A DNA stretch of 43,282 bases from an uncultured Bacteroidota bacterium (lineage in GTDB: Bacteria; Bacteroidota; Bacteroidia; Bacteroidales; 4484-276): NCBI GenBank assembly GCA_903944895.1, contig CAJATL010000337.1:1-43282 (forward strand), given 5' to 3'. Positions 25,691 through 35,373 of the stretch are shown piece by piece. Each line of letters starts with the position of its first letter. Within the stretch, counting starts at the first letter, position 1. A model generated the notes under the pieces. It saw only the letters and a list, made by a program, of their open reading frames with translations, was not told where the DNA came from and did no database searches. Made by a program: the position numbers and the translations under genes.

Positions 25691-27727
25691 CTATTTAATC
25701 TGCGATAAAACGTCCTGATTTACGGTGACAGTATAATTTGCCTTCAATTCTTTTATCCATCCCTGCTCAAGGAAATTCTGATAATCGGCAGTAATCAGCC
25801 CGCGGGCATCACTTAAAGTTTTTGGCTCCGGGCCTACCAATTCGTGGATAATTGCGAAACCAAATTTCCCGTCTTTGGTAGGAACAATTTTCGAAACGCC
25901 CTTTTTCCAGCTAATTTCATCAATGATGTCGTTATCGTTTTTAGGGAACTTTTTACTTACAACGGTAAGCTGAACCAGCGTATCAGCGGCAAGTTCTTCA
26001 CGGATCTGGTCGCCATCTTTACCTGCTTTAGCCAGTTTCATCGCTTTATCGGCGCCATCCTGGGTTGTGGAAGTAATCAAAGTAGCGTTTACGCGATCAC
26101 CCCACATATATTCGGCTTTGTGCAATTCGTAAAACTCTTTTAAACCAGTGGTATCTTTGATGGCTTTGCTCCAGACTTTCTGGTCGGTAAGTTCAAACAG
26201 GAGAATTCCATCACGATATTCGTTAACCAGCGATTTAAACTCAGGATGTTTTTGCTCAAGGCGGGCATCTTCGTAAGCAATGGCTTTTTCTTCGACAAAT
26301 TTATTAAAACTTTCGTCGATAAAAGCCTCGTAGGTTTCTTTGGTGCTGATGGTTTGGTGCTTGAAGATAAACTCGGCAAACTGTTGCTGGTCATACTTTT
26401 CGTCACCAAGTTTAAATATTTTGTCGCTAAGGCCATCAGCCTTGCTTTGTTCCCATTTACGATTGTAAATGCTGCTGTCCATCAGGCTGTAAAATGCCTG
26501 TTTGGCTTTTGGATATTCAACAAAATTATTTTCCTTTTTGATGCGGATAATGATCGATTCCTTGCTTTTGTTGGAGCGGGTATCTTTGGCTAAACTCTGT
26601 TTGAGATCAGCTTTTTCTTCATCAAAAGTTCCGATAGGTTTACGGTCGACCAATTTGATGATGTGCCAGCCATAAGAGGTAAGCACAGGTTTTGAAATAT
26701 CATTGATGTTTTTTAATTCGGCGATGCCGTCGATAAATTCAGGAACCATCCGGTTTGAACCAAACCATGGAAGCACACCTTTATTCATTGCTGAGCTTTT
26801 ATCGTCAGAAAACTTTGAAACCAGATCATCCCAATCGGCACCATTAACCAGGGCTTGATAAAGCGAATCTGTCTTCATTTCAATTCTTGCCGAATCCTCT
26901 TTGGTCGAATTGGCAGGCATCTGCAGGAATAAATGTGCAACCTGAACCTTGCCTAAAGCCGGGCGTTTACTTGTAACCAGAATCAAATGATAGCCAAAAT
27001 CTGTCCTGATTGGTTGTGAAACTTCGCCAACTTCCTGGTTAAAAGCAGCTTCTTCGAATGGATAAACCATGTCGAAAACCGAAAAATATCCGATATCTCC
27101 ACGATTTCCTTTCCGGGCGGGTTGAAATCCACGTGACGGCATATCGCGTGCCGAAGGATCTTCGGAAACCTCGGCTGCAACATCGTTAAAGTTTTCGCCT
27201 TTCATGATCCTGGCGCGTATTTCCTGAGTCTTTTTTAATGCAGCAAGCGTATCTGCTGGTGTCGAAAATTTCTCGACGCGGATGAGAATATGACTTACCC
27301 TGATGTCGATATTTTTACGATCATAGGCTTGCTGAAGCAATTCTTTGTTTACTTCTTCATCAACAAAATAAGGTTTTGCCAACTGGTCGCGGTAACCTTT
27401 TAATTCGTTAACAAACGAAGCGGCCGTATCCAGGCCCATATCTGTGGCTTCTCTGACCTTGAGCTTAAAATTGATGAAAAGGTCGAGATACTCCTCCAGG
27501 GATTTCTTATCCAGAACTTCACCGTTAACATTGTTTTTCTGGTAAACCGAAAGAAATTCGGTTTTAGAAATGTTTTCACCGGCAATATTGAGCAGAACCG
27601 GGTCGGTTTCATTTTGTGCTTTTGCTGTAAAAACAGGTGTTAACAGAATTAATGCTGTAATAGTCAGCAATAATCTGGCTTTCAAAATGGAAAAATGATT
27701 TTTTTTGAGAGAAAAAATTTGTGTCAT
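25691..27727 (-). CDS. PpiD/SurA-like peptidyl-prolyl isomerase with two parvulin domains
   Basis: The 678-residue product has an N-terminal signal segment (about 18-38, ending TAKAQ) and a SurA/PpiD chaperone region (~40-130). Parvulin domain 1 (~135-250) has VSHILIRVEK, DPSARDMPSRG and FGYHLILV. Parvulin domain 2 (~258-368) has VAHLFLQMPA and YGWHIIKLVDRKPIG. A long C-terminal part contains a further degenerate PpiC-like region. It acts in the periplasm on outer-membrane and secreted protein folding. First of the three chaperone genes, it lies 105 bp downstream of guaB. Confidence 0.93.
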   Translation of the reverse strand: MTQIFSLKKNHFSILKARLLLTITALILLTPVFTAKAQNETDPVLLNIAGENISKTEFLSVYQKNNVNGEVLDKKSLEEYLDLFINFKLKVREATDMGLDTAASFVNELKGYRDQLAKPYFVDEEVNKELLQQAYDRKNIDIRVSHILIRVEKFSTPADTLAALKKTQEIRARIMKGENFNDVAAEVSEDPSARDMPSRGFQPARKGNRGDIGYFSVFDMVYPFEEAAFNQEVGEVSQPIRTDFGYHLILVTSKRPALGKVQVAHLFLQMPANSTKEDSARIEMKTDSLYQALVNGADWDDLVSKFSDDKSSAMNKGVLPWFGSNRMVPEFIDGIAELKNINDISKPVLTSYGWHIIKLVDRKPIGTFDEEKADLKQSLAKDTRSNKSKESIIIRIKKENNFVEYPKAKQAFYSLMDSSIYNRKWEQSKADGLSDKIFKLGDEKYDQQQFAEFIFKHQTISTKETYEAFIDESFNKFVEEKAIAYEDARLEQKHPEFKSLVNEYRDGILLFELTDQKVWSKAIKDTTGLKEFYELHKAEYMWGDRVNATLITSTTQDGADKAMKLAKAGKDGDQIREELAADTLVQLTVVSKKFPKNDNDIIDEISWKKGVSKIVPTKDGKFGFAIIHELVGPEPKTLSDARGLITADYQNFLEQGWIKELKANYTVTVNQDVLSQIK

Positions 27728-27832
27728 TACTGTGAAAAATTAGTTTTCAGATGAAATTAAAAAACATGAACAACGTATTGTTTTACGAAAAATTGAGAAT
27801 TTTATTTTATTTTAACTATAAACATCAGGATA

Positions 27833-29305
27833 TTAATGCTTGCTGTAATTGGGTGCCTCATGGGTGATGGTGATATCGTGGGGGTGGCTTTCGATAACTC
27901 CGGCAGCAGTAATTTTAATAAATCTGGCTTTTTGAAGTTCGCTGATATTTTGTGAGCCTGTGTAACCCATTCCGGCTCTGAGCCCACCTACCATCTGATG
28001 AATAACTTCCGAAAGCGTTCCTTTGTAAGGAACTCGACCGACTATACCTTCGGGAACCAGTTTTTTTACATCTTCTTCCATATCCTGGAAATAGCGGTCT
28101 TTCGAACCCTGCTCCATGGCATCAATCGAGCCCATACCGCGGTAGGTTTTGTATTTTCTTCCTTCAAAAATGATGGTATCACCCGGAGATTCTTCTACAC
28201 CGGCAAACAGCGAACCGGCCATGATTGAGTGTGCGCCTGCCGCAATTGCTTTGGCAATATCGCCGGTGTAGCGGATTCCGCCGTCGGCAATAATCGGGAT
28301 ATTGGTGTCGCTGATGGCACGCGCCACATTGTAAACCGCGGTGAGTTGAGGAATTCCGATGCCGGCAATTATGCGCGTCGTACAAATCGACCCTGGTCCT
28401 ATTCCCACTTTAACTGCGTCGGCACCAGCCCTGACCAGGGCTTTGGCAGCTTCGCCGGTTCCGATATTTCCAACGACCAGTTGAAGATCGGGAAACATTT
28501 TTTTAATCCGCTTTATAGTTTCGATTACGCCGATGGAATGACCGTGGGCTGTGTCGATCACGATTGCATCAACCTGGTTGGCGACCAAGGCAGAAGCACG
28601 TTCGAAAACATCGCCCGAAACACCAACGGCAGCGGCAACCCTGAGGCGGCCTCTTTCGTCCTTGCAGGCGTTTGGCCTTGCCTTAATTTTGATAATATCC
28701 TTGTAAGTAATCAGCCCGATGAGTTTGTAATCCTTGTCGACAACAGGGAGCTTTTCGATTTTATATTGCTGAAGCGTCTCGGCAGCTTTTTCAAAATCTG
28801 TAAATTCAGTGGTGGTGATAAGGTTTTCATGGGTCATGATTTCAGCAACAGGGCGTTCCATGTTTCGCTCGAAGCGAAGGTCGCGGTTGGTAAGAATTCC
28901 CACCAATCGGTTTCCCCGGTCAACTACCGGAATACCACCAATGCCGTATTCCTTCATAATGCTGAGCGCATCGCGGACCTTGGCACTCTTGTCGAGTGTG
29001 ATGGGATCGAGAATCATCCCGTTTTCGGCGCGCTTTACTTTTTTAACTTCGTTGGCCTGTTTTTCGATGCTCATGTTTTTATGAAGAACACCAATACCAC
29101 CGTCCTGCGCCATGGCAATAGCAAGTTTGTGCTCGGTAACCGTGTCCATGGCAGCCGAAACAATCGGGATATTCATCCGGATGCCGGCGGTAAAAAACGT
29201 GTTGAGTTCGACTTCGCGGGGCAACACTTCGCTGTATGCAGGCAGCAGTAACACATCGTCGTAGGTCAGCCCTTCTTCGGTGAATTTATCCTGATTTATA
29301 GCCAT
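27833..29305 (-). CDS. guaB: Inosine-5'-monophosphate dehydrogenase
   Basis: This enzyme oxidises IMP to XMP with NAD+, the committed step of GMP synthesis in the cytoplasm. The 490-residue length is standard. [17 protein letters not shown] opens the TIM barrel. Two CBS domains (~95-215) interrupt it. The catalytic-cysteine loop [11 protein letters not shown] lies near residue 305, followed by the flap [12 protein letters not shown] and the YTGSQNI segment near the end. All key residues are present. The start at 29305 has a TACATTTG box 26 nt upstream. Confidence 0.98.
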   Translation of the reverse strand: MAINQDKFTEEGLTYDDVLLLPAYSEVLPREVELNTFFTAGIRMNIPIVSAAMDTVTEHKLAIAMAQDGGIGVLHKNMSIEKQANEVKKVKRAENGMILDPITLDKSAKVRDALSIMKEYGIGGIPVVDRGNRLVGILTNRDLRFERNMERPVAEIMTHENLITTTEFTDFEKAAETLQQYKIEKLPVVDKDYKLIGLITYKDIIKIKARPNACKDERGRLRVAAAVGVSGDVFERASALVANQVDAIVIDTAHGHSIGVIETIKRIKKMFPDLQLVVGNIGTGEAAKALVRAGADAVKVGIGPGSICTTRIIAGIGIPQLTAVYNVARAISDTNIPIIADGGIRYTGDIAKAIAAGAHSIMAGSLFAGVEESPGDTIIFEGRKYKTYRGMGSIDAMEQGSKDRYFQDMEEDVKKLVPEGIVGRVPYKGTLSEVIHQMVGGLRAGMGYTGSQNISELQKARFIKITAAGVIESHPHDITITHEAPNYSKH

Positions 29306-29330
29306 TTATAACGGTTTTTTAATTTTGCGG

Positions 29331-29338
29331 CAAATGTA
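29331..29338 (-). promoter_or_regulatory. Candidate -7 box of guaB
   Basis: TACATTTG on the minus strand fits TAnnTTTG and lies 26 nt upstream of the guaB ATG. No clear -33 TTG is seen. Confidence 0.35.
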
Positions 29339-29432
29339 CAAAAATTGAGGATGATTGAAGGTGTTAAACCTCATTTTGTGGAATTTTGTTCAAATCCAAA
29401 ACATCAGTTTTCACCTGTATGAAGATTCAGAC

Positions 29433-30977
29433 CTATCTGATTACTGTTACAGTGCCCATCTTTTCGAGATTCTGGCCTTGTGGTGTCCGGTATTTTAGCT
29501 GGTAAACATAGCTGTCGGTTGGAACAATTTCGCCTTTAAACTTGCCATCCCAACCATCACCGGACGGATCTTCGGTTATGAAAATCAATTGACCCCATTT
29601 ATTAAAAATGGCAAGGCTGTAACCGTCAATGTCAATGAAGGCAAGCATAGGTTTAAATTTTTCATTCGGAGGGCGCCCGGGCGTAAATGCGTTGGGCAGA
29701 TTAGCGCGGGTTTCCTGTTTTATCTCGATTTCGTTGGAAATACTAAAGTCTTTAAACGTTTCAAATCCATTATCACCATCATTTTCGTAGGCAACGATGT
29801 AATAATTAAAAACACCTTCAGAAGTTGAAAAAGCTGAAACTTCATCTAAATAGGTTGTTTCTGATGGAAACAAGGGATTATCAATTCCATTGTCGGTGCC
29901 ATTGACTTTTCGGAATATCTTGTAAAAATCAATGCCGGAATTTCCAAAATCCCAGCCTTCGTAATGATTCCAGCTCAGGTCGTTTGCACTTCCGGTAATA
30001 CCCGGAATACCTGACAAATGTATTGTTCTGGCAGTATTTTCCGAAGCCCGTCTATCTACGCCACAACTGTCGCAAACCCTGATCTGATAATAATAACTTT
30101 GGGCATTAAAATCAGCGTCGGTATCAATAAATACAGTTGAAGGTTTGAAAGTGCCCGTCTGGATATTTTCGCCAATAGTATCAAAAGTCAGTCCGTCAGT
30201 TGACCTGAGAATTTTAAATTTTGAAATTGGGGCATCGTTCCCAACGGTCCACTCAAGTTTAACATGGTCGTTATTTTCCACCGTGGCATAGCGCAGGTAA
30301 ACCCAGTCGGGCTGCAAAGGCGCGTAGGATGTTATGGATTGTTTGCAGGAGGATGAAGATTTTGTTCCATCGCTGTTTACTGCCCTGATCATAAAAGTAT
30401 ATTCGACTCCAGGAGTGGGGTTTTCGTAAACAAAGCTTGTGGTAGTAGTTGATCCGACTTCTGTAAAAAGACCTGTTTCACCGGTTGTTGAAGCAAAAAC
30501 CTTGTATGCTCCAGGAGCTGGAGGCATGTTGATATAGCCTGTCCAACGTAGCGTAAAAGTATTGAGGCACTTATCCAATATTGGCTTTGATAAGAGAATG
30601 GTTTTGAGTGAATCAGTATTCTGAAGGATACTGCCATCACCAAAATCATTTATTGCCTGAACCGTGTATGTAAATGAACTATCACATGGATTTTTACTGT
30701 CATCGGTATAGTGGTCGTTATTAATTCCAATAATTGGCCCAAGGGTATCCTTGTAAGGAATATAATAATTTGATGTTTTTTCCCATCCACTGCGATGAAT
30801 CACATACCTGACCGTGATGCCGTCATTTTTAGGAATCCATGTTATGAACGCTTTATTATTGATAATGCTGATTGTATCAACTTCGACAGGAGTTGGTATT
30901 TGACCAAAAGAGAAATTTTCCTTACAACAAATAATCGCAATTACAAAAACAACAATCAATAATCTTTTCAGAATCAT
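29433..30977 (-). CDS. T9SS type B secreted fibronectin-like protein
   Basis: The 514-residue product has a signal peptide (about 1-26, ending FSFGQ) and several fibronectin type III-like segments (for example KAFITWIPKNDGITVRYVIH and HVKLEWTVGNDAPISKFKIL). Its C-terminal ~90 residues are the gliding-motility-associated type B sorting domain (LPNAFTPGRPPNEKFKP, FNKWGQLIF, DGWDGKFKG, YVYQLKY). Proteins of this class are exported by T9SS and attached to the cell surface. The gene starts 7 bp after the M16 homologue gene ends, so it is likely co-transcribed with the M16 pair. Confidence 0.9.
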   Translation of the reverse strand: MILKRLLIVVFVIAIICCKENFSFGQIPTPVEVDTISIINNKAFITWIPKNDGITVRYVIHRSGWEKTSNYYIPYKDTLGPIIGINNDHYTDDSKNPCDSSFTYTVQAINDFGDGSILQNTDSLKTILLSKPILDKCLNTFTLRWTGYINMPPAPGAYKVFASTTGETGLFTEVGSTTTTSFVYENPTPGVEYTFMIRAVNSDGTKSSSSCKQSITSYAPLQPDWVYLRYATVENNDHVKLEWTVGNDAPISKFKILRSTDGLTFDTIGENIQTGTFKPSTVFIDTDADFNAQSYYYQIRVCDSCGVDRRASENTARTIHLSGIPGITGSANDLSWNHYEGWDFGNSGIDFYKIFRKVNGTDNGIDNPLFPSETTYLDEVSAFSTSEGVFNYYIVAYENDGDNGFETFKDFSISNEIEIKQETRANLPNAFTPGRPPNEKFKPMLAFIDIDGYSLAIFNKWGQLIFITEDPSGDGWDGKFKGEIVPTDSYVYQLKYRTPQGQNLEKMGTVTVIR

Positions 30978-30984
30978 CTTACTC

Positions 30985-32277
30985 TTAATTTACCGGATTT
31001 CCAACCACCAGAGTGATCATCTGATCAGTCTGCAGGTATTTAACGGCAATTTCCTGAATATCTTTTATGGTGATGTTTTTAACGGTGTGTAAAAAAGTAT
31101 CGTAATAACGCATGTCCATGCCATAATCGAGGGTAGCCTTAAAAAGGTCGGCCAGGGCGAAAGGCCCGTCAGCACTGCGAAGGAAGGTACCCAGCAAATA
31201 GTTCTTTACCAGCGAAAGTTCTTCGGCTTTTACAGGTTCGGACTTAAGTTTTTCGATTTCGATAAAAATCTGTTCGATGGCTTTTTCGGTAACGTCGTTT
31301 CCTACTTCTGAACCGATAAAAAACATTCCGGCATGTTTAAACGACCCAAGGCCAGAGCCAATTCCGTAAGTGTAGCCTTTATCCTCGCGGATATTGGTCA
31401 TGAGCCGCGATCCAAAATAACCTCCCAGAATGGTGTTGACAACCATAAAAGGAAGAAAATCGGGGTGATGTTTGTTGATGGTCGCTTTTCCAATCCGCAG
31501 CGCCGATTGGAGTGCATCGCCTTTTTCGATAAAATGCTTTGGTATTCCCGAAGGTGTGTTTGTCAGATTTTCGATCACATGTTCTTCAAAAGTAACTTTA
31601 TGTTGCCCGAAATATCGGTTCAACAGCTTGATCAGGCCATTATTCACTTTTCCTGAAACAATGATTTTAAACCCCGCAGTTTTATAAAATCTGGTAAAAA
31701 ATTGATGCAGAACCTGTGAGTTAATATTTTCATAATCTCCAAGGACCATGGTTTTCCCGTAAGGGTGCTGCTCGCCATGAATCAAAGGCGAAAAATGCTG
31801 CTGCGCGATGAAACTTCCTTTCTCCATATTTACGAGATATTCCTGACGGAGTTTTTGTACCATGGTCTGGACTTCATGCTCAGGAAAAGTTGGCTGCAGC
31901 GCCACCTCAGCAAATACAGGCATAAGATTTTCGAGATGTTTGTTCAGGCTGTACAGCGAAATTTCGGCATCGTCGCGTGTGACCGAAGGTTTCAGGTAAG
32001 CCCCGTAAAAATCCACTATTTCGGCAATCGTTTTTGAGTCGAAACTTTCGGTTCCTTCGATGAGACATTTGCTCGTAAACTGCGCCTGCAGTGATTGATC
32101 CTGCAGCAGTGTACCGGCATCAAAAATCAGGTCAATTTTTACAATCTCCTGTGTGCCGGCATTGATGAGGTAAACCGGTATGCCGTTATCCAGCAAATAT
32201 TTTTCGGGTTCAACCAGACTCATCGTTTCGATGGCCTTTGATTGCGGATGTGTTTTTCTAAAATCCTGAGTCGTCAT
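30985..32277 (-). CDS. M16 peptidase-like protein lacking the zinc motif
   Basis: The 430-residue product has the two-lobed M16/insulinase fold. The N-terminal domain (~20-190) lacks HxxEH; the matching place reads FTSKCLIEGTESF. The C-terminal lobe keeps the usual GGYFGSRLMTNIREDKGYTYG motif. It is therefore probably the non-catalytic partner of the active M16 protein encoded upstream (32605-33846), like the paired alpha/beta subunits of mitochondrial processing peptidase and many bacterial pairs. No signal peptide is evident. Confidence 0.9.
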   Translation of the reverse strand: MTTQDFRKTHPQSKAIETMSLVEPEKYLLDNGIPVYLINAGTQEIVKIDLIFDAGTLLQDQSLQAQFTSKCLIEGTESFDSKTIAEIVDFYGAYLKPSVTRDDAEISLYSLNKHLENLMPVFAEVALQPTFPEHEVQTMVQKLRQEYLVNMEKGSFIAQQHFSPLIHGEQHPYGKTMVLGDYENINSQVLHQFFTRFYKTAGFKIIVSGKVNNGLIKLLNRYFGQHKVTFEEHVIENLTNTPSGIPKHFIEKGDALQSALRIGKATINKHHPDFLPFMVVNTILGGYFGSRLMTNIREDKGYTYGIGSGLGSFKHAGMFFIGSEVGNDVTEKAIEQIFIEIEKLKSEPVKAEELSLVKNYLLGTFLRSADGPFALADLFKATLDYGMDMRYYDTFLHTVKNITIKDIQEIAVKYLQTDQMITLVVGNPVN

Positions 32278-32604
32278 TTGTTAGTTTTTAAAGTACGATT
32301 TATGATGGAAAGGTGGAAGTATGTGACGATTCGACAATGTGGTAATTCGACGATTCGACAATGTGGTAATTCGACAATGAGCTAATCCGATAAAAGAATA
32401 TTGGAATGGTGGAATTGTGGATGACCAATCTTCCAAATTTCCATTCTTCCATCGTCGCCCCGATAGCTATCGGGTGTCGAATTAATTCATTTTTCCAATT
32501 TTTCATTCTTCTTCTCTTTTTCCATTGTCGAATCATCGAATTGTCGAATTTATTCATTCTTCCATTCTTCCATTGTCGAATTGTCGAATCGTCACATTGT
32601 CGAA
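32278..32604. repeat. Low-complexity spacer forming a long imperfect inverted repeat
   Basis: The space between the two M16 genes is built from variants of ATTCGACAATG on the left (about 32325-32380) and their reverse complement CATTGTCGAAT on the right (about 32522-32604). TTCCATTCTTCC-type repeats and a central CCCCGATAGCTATCGGG palindrome (32458-32474) lie between them. Folded, it could make a hairpin of roughly 300 nt. Open frames crossing it have repetitive, unnatural protein sequence, so I call no gene. Confidence 0.8.
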
Positions 32605-33846
32605 TTAAAGTTTTTGCGATTTGTAATAAAGCGTCGAGCAATTCTCTGGTCGCAGCACCTGCCTGGCTGTTTCGCGGATTTGTTCTGCGGTGACGGCCTG
32701 GTATTTTTTGCCTTCTTCGTTAACATCGGCGGCGTTGCCCATGAGTTCGGCAAAGGCAAGATTCATGGCTTTTTCGAGCACATTCATCTCCGAAAATTCA
32801 AGATTGGCCTCAATCTTATTTTTAACTTTTTGAAGTTCGCGCTCATCAATTTCATCGTTTTTCATTTTATCCAGCTCTTCAATGATGGCTGCATCGGCAT
32901 CCTCAAGTTTTACACCTTTTACGAGCTTTCCCGAAACAACAAATAATCCTTCATCGCTGCTGCCCAAAATATAGGCGTTCAGGTCGCTGAAGAGTTTTTT
33001 GTTTTTTACAAGTTCGTTGTAAAGTCGGGATGAATTTCCGTTGCTCAGAATATCCGACAATAAATCGGTCGGATGATAGGCAGCATCCATGCGGCCACAC
33101 ATGTGCCAGGCTTTGTAAATGGCATCAAGTGGCACATTGTTTTCGGTGACAAGCAACCTCGCTTCGGTTTGCGGCGGCTCTTTCGGAATGTTCCGCTGGT
33201 TTTCACCATCATTTTGGATGGGGCCAAACCATTTTTCGGCCAGAATCTTAATTTCGGCAGTTTCAACATTTCCGGCAACAACCAAAATTGCATTGTTGGG
33301 GTTGTAAAATTTCTTATAAAAAGCCTTCACATCGTCCATCACAGCATTCTGGATGTGCGAAATTTCTTTGCCGATGGTTGACCACTGATAAGGATGGACC
33401 TTGTAAGCCAGCGGCCTCAGCAGCAACCAGACATCGCCATAAGGCTGGTTAAGATGGGTTTGCCTGAACTCCTCCGTAACCACGTTGCGCTGCACATCGA
33501 GACTTTTCTCTGAAAAAGCCAGTTGAAACATCCTGTCGGATTCAAGCCAAAAGCCGGTTTCGATGTTTTGCACAGGAAGTGTGAGGTAATAATTGGTGAT
33601 GTCGTTGTTGGTGAAAGCGTTGTTTTCACCTCCGGCTTTTTCGAGCGGCTCATCATATTTAGGAATGTTCACCGAGCCACCAAACATGAGGTGCTCAAAA
33701 AGGTGTGCAAAGCCCGTTTTTGAATGGTCTTCGTCCCTGGCGCCCACATTGTAAAGCACGTTGATGGCCACAATTGGCGTTGATTCGTCGTGATGAACGA
33801 TTACGCGAAGACCATTTTTGAGGGTAAATTTTTCGAAATTGATCAT
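32605..33846 (-). CDS. M16 family zinc peptidase, catalytic
   Basis: The 413-residue product starts best at the ATG at 33846-33844 (MINFEKFTLKNGLRVIVHHD). A longer frame to 33897 adds 17 residues unlike the family. The inverted zinc motif HLFEH is at residues 48-52 (GFAHLFEHLMFGGS), and the third ligand is expected in NVVTEEFRQ about 75 residues on. The C-terminal lobe has SNGNSSRLYNELVKNKKLFS. It should cleave peptides, as a heterodimer with the zinc-less homologue encoded downstream. A CAAAAGTA box (TACTTTTG on the minus strand, 33951-33958) is a weak promoter candidate. Confidence 0.93.
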   Translation of the reverse strand: MINFEKFTLKNGLRVIVHHDESTPIVAINVLYNVGARDEDHSKTGFAHLFEHLMFGGSVNIPKYDEPLEKAGGENNAFTNNDITNYYLTLPVQNIETGFWLESDRMFQLAFSEKSLDVQRNVVTEEFRQTHLNQPYGDVWLLLRPLAYKVHPYQWSTIGKEISHIQNAVMDDVKAFYKKFYNPNNAILVVAGNVETAEIKILAEKWFGPIQNDGENQRNIPKEPPQTEARLLVTENNVPLDAIYKAWHMCGRMDAAYHPTDLLSDILSNGNSSRLYNELVKNKKLFSDLNAYILGSSDEGLFVVSGKLVKGVKLEDADAAIIEELDKMKNDEIDERELQKVKNKIEANLEFSEMNVLEKAMNLAFAELMGNAADVNEEGKKYQAVTAEQIRETARQVLRPENCSTLYYKSQKL

Positions 33847-34035
33847 ATAAAATTCTGACAAATAAATTATCGAAAGGAATATCTCCTTCGGTTGCAAACA
33901 AACAATTAAAAATGAATTTTGATGAAAATGAGTTCATTTTTTTGATGGGACAAAAGTAGTGTTTAATGCACTACCAGCTAAATTCAAAATATTGTCCTAA
34001 TCTATCTATCAGGAAATATGATGTTTATATAGAAA

Positions 34036-35277
34036 TCATGAATACTCGGAATTCATTCCGAATTTCCCAACAAATTGATTAGCATTTAAAACATGTATCA
34101 TTCTCCCGGCAATTTCAATTTGCTCATCCTGGTCTTTTGTTACGATAAAACCTTCGGTTAAGCCGAACTTTTCCATGGCTATCACCAGTCCTTTTTGCTC
34201 TCTTTCGCGGTTTTGTTCGGTCAGGTCATAGCAAACCTGGATGGCGTGCGAAATATTCAGGCCATCTTTAATAATAAAGTCACACTCACCGCCATTTTGC
34301 AAAAAGTAAATGTCCTTGCCCAGCCGTTTTAGTGTCATAAAAACAAAATTCTCGAAAAGCCGGCCGGTGTCGGGTGAATTTTTGAAGGAGATTTGCGTAA
34401 AAACGGGATCAACCAAATAAACTTTCTTTTTGTTGCCAATCAGTTTTTTAAGTGAAAAATCGTAGTTGGAAATCACATAAAGCAGGTTTGCATCCTGAAG
34501 ATAGGAAATGTACTGTTTTGCCGTCTTGTCGTCGAGATGTGCCACCGATTTAAGGGTGTTGTATGAAATCTCTTTTCCCATCTGCGAAAGCAGATAGTAA
34601 GAAATATTTTCCATGGCCAGCGTATTTTGAATTCCAAACCGGGGTATAACATCCTGGTAAAGAATGTTTTTATAATACATTTCGGCCAGTAGTTTTGGCG
34701 TGCCTTCGTTAAGCACAACTTCCGGAAATCCTCCCTCAGTCAAATATTTTTCGAGTTGGGTATCGGCTTCTTCTATCGAAAACGGAAACATCTGCAAAGG
34801 GATGGTCCTGCCTGAAAGCATTGTTGCGAGATCGGACGACAGCAACCTGGAATTTGAACCCGTCAGCACAATTTTGGCTTCATCACGTTCGTAAAGCGAT
34901 TTTATAAACACCTGCCAATCCGAAAAAAACTGAATCTCATCTAAAAAAATATAACACTTTATGTCGGGAGAAGTTCCTTGTTTAAAGATATCGTAAATGA
35001 GTTGAAGATTATTTACATCCTGCTTAAACTGGTTAAAATAAGGATGTTCCAGGTTCAGATAAAGGATATTTTCTTCGTTTGTCACGTTCAAAGCAGCCCT
35101 GACAAGCAACTTCATGAGGGTGGATTTCCCGCAGCGCCGAACCCCAACAATGGATAGAATGTGTTTTACAGCCAATAATTCCAGCGCTTTGGTTTGTGCA
35201 GTGCGATTTCTGAAAGTTCCCTTTTTGGCCAGGCTGATGTTTTCGGCAATGATGGTTTTTATTTCATCTTTTTCCAT
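34036..35277 (-). CDS. AAA_14/DUF4143 family ATPase
   Basis: The 413-residue product has an N-terminal P-loop ATPase with Walker A GVRRCGKSTLMK (~43-54), Walker B CYIFLDEIQFF (~107-117) and sensor IVLTGSNSRLLS. The C-terminal DUF4143 domain (~200-390) has FENFVFMTLKR and GGECDFII, a nuclease-like arrangement of acidic residues. These proteins are common, scattered and often horizontally acquired in Bacteroidota and archaea; their role is not established. The gene stands alone and is bracketed by inverted repeats (34041-34062 and 35309-35330), the left one lying inside its last codons. A TATTTTTG box (35302-35295) lies 18 nt upstream of the start. Confidence 0.93.
   Translation of the reverse strand: MEKDEIKTIIAENISLAKKGTFRNRTAQTKALELLAVKHILSIVGVRRCGKSTLMKLLVRAALNVTNEENILYLNLEHPYFNQFKQDVNNLQLIYDIFKQGTSPDIKCYIFLDEIQFFSDWQVFIKSLYERDEAKIVLTGSNSRLLSSDLATMLSGRTIPLQMFPFSIEEADTQLEKYLTEGGFPEVVLNEGTPKLLAEMYYKNILYQDVIPRFGIQNTLAMENISYYLLSQMGKEISYNTLKSVAHLDDKTAKQYISYLQDANLLYVISNYDFSLKKLIGNKKKVYLVDPVFTQISFKNSPDTGRLFENFVFMTLKRLGKDIYFLQNGGECDFIIKDGLNISHAIQVCYDLTEQNREREQKGLVIAMEKFGLTEGFIVTKDQDEQIEIAGRMIHVLNANQFVGKFGMNSEYS
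34041..34062 (+). repeat. Left inverted repeat of the ATPase gene
   Basis: On the minus strand this begins TTCGGAATGAATTCCGA and continues to TATT. It matches the plus-strand copy at 35309-35330 over 22 bp with one difference. It encodes the last residues (GMNSEY) of the ATPase and is itself palindromic (CGGAAT-ATTCCG). Confidence 0.75.
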
Positions 35278-35308
35278 GCTTAGAATGATTTCGACAAAAA
35301 TACAAATT

Positions 35309-35330
35309 TTCGGAATGAATTCCGAATATT
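35309..35330 (+). repeat. Right inverted repeat of the ATPase gene
   Basis: TTCGGAATGAATTCCGA plus ATATT is the inverted partner of 34041-34062. It lies where the -33 region of the ATPase promoter would be, so it might also serve as an operator. Confidence 0.75.
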
Positions 35331-35373
35331 TTGATAAATCATCTTATCACACCAAAAATAGGCAGCAAATAAT

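Noticed and set aside
28229-29251. A 340-codon plus-strand open frame
   Set aside because: Lies wholly antisense to guaB and has no family resemblance.
32300-32641. A minus-strand 113-codon frame between the M16 genes
   Set aside because: Its residues (repeated DDSTIRQWKN, NYHIVESS) are a translation of simple DNA repeats and it overlaps the 3' end of the catalytic M16 gene.
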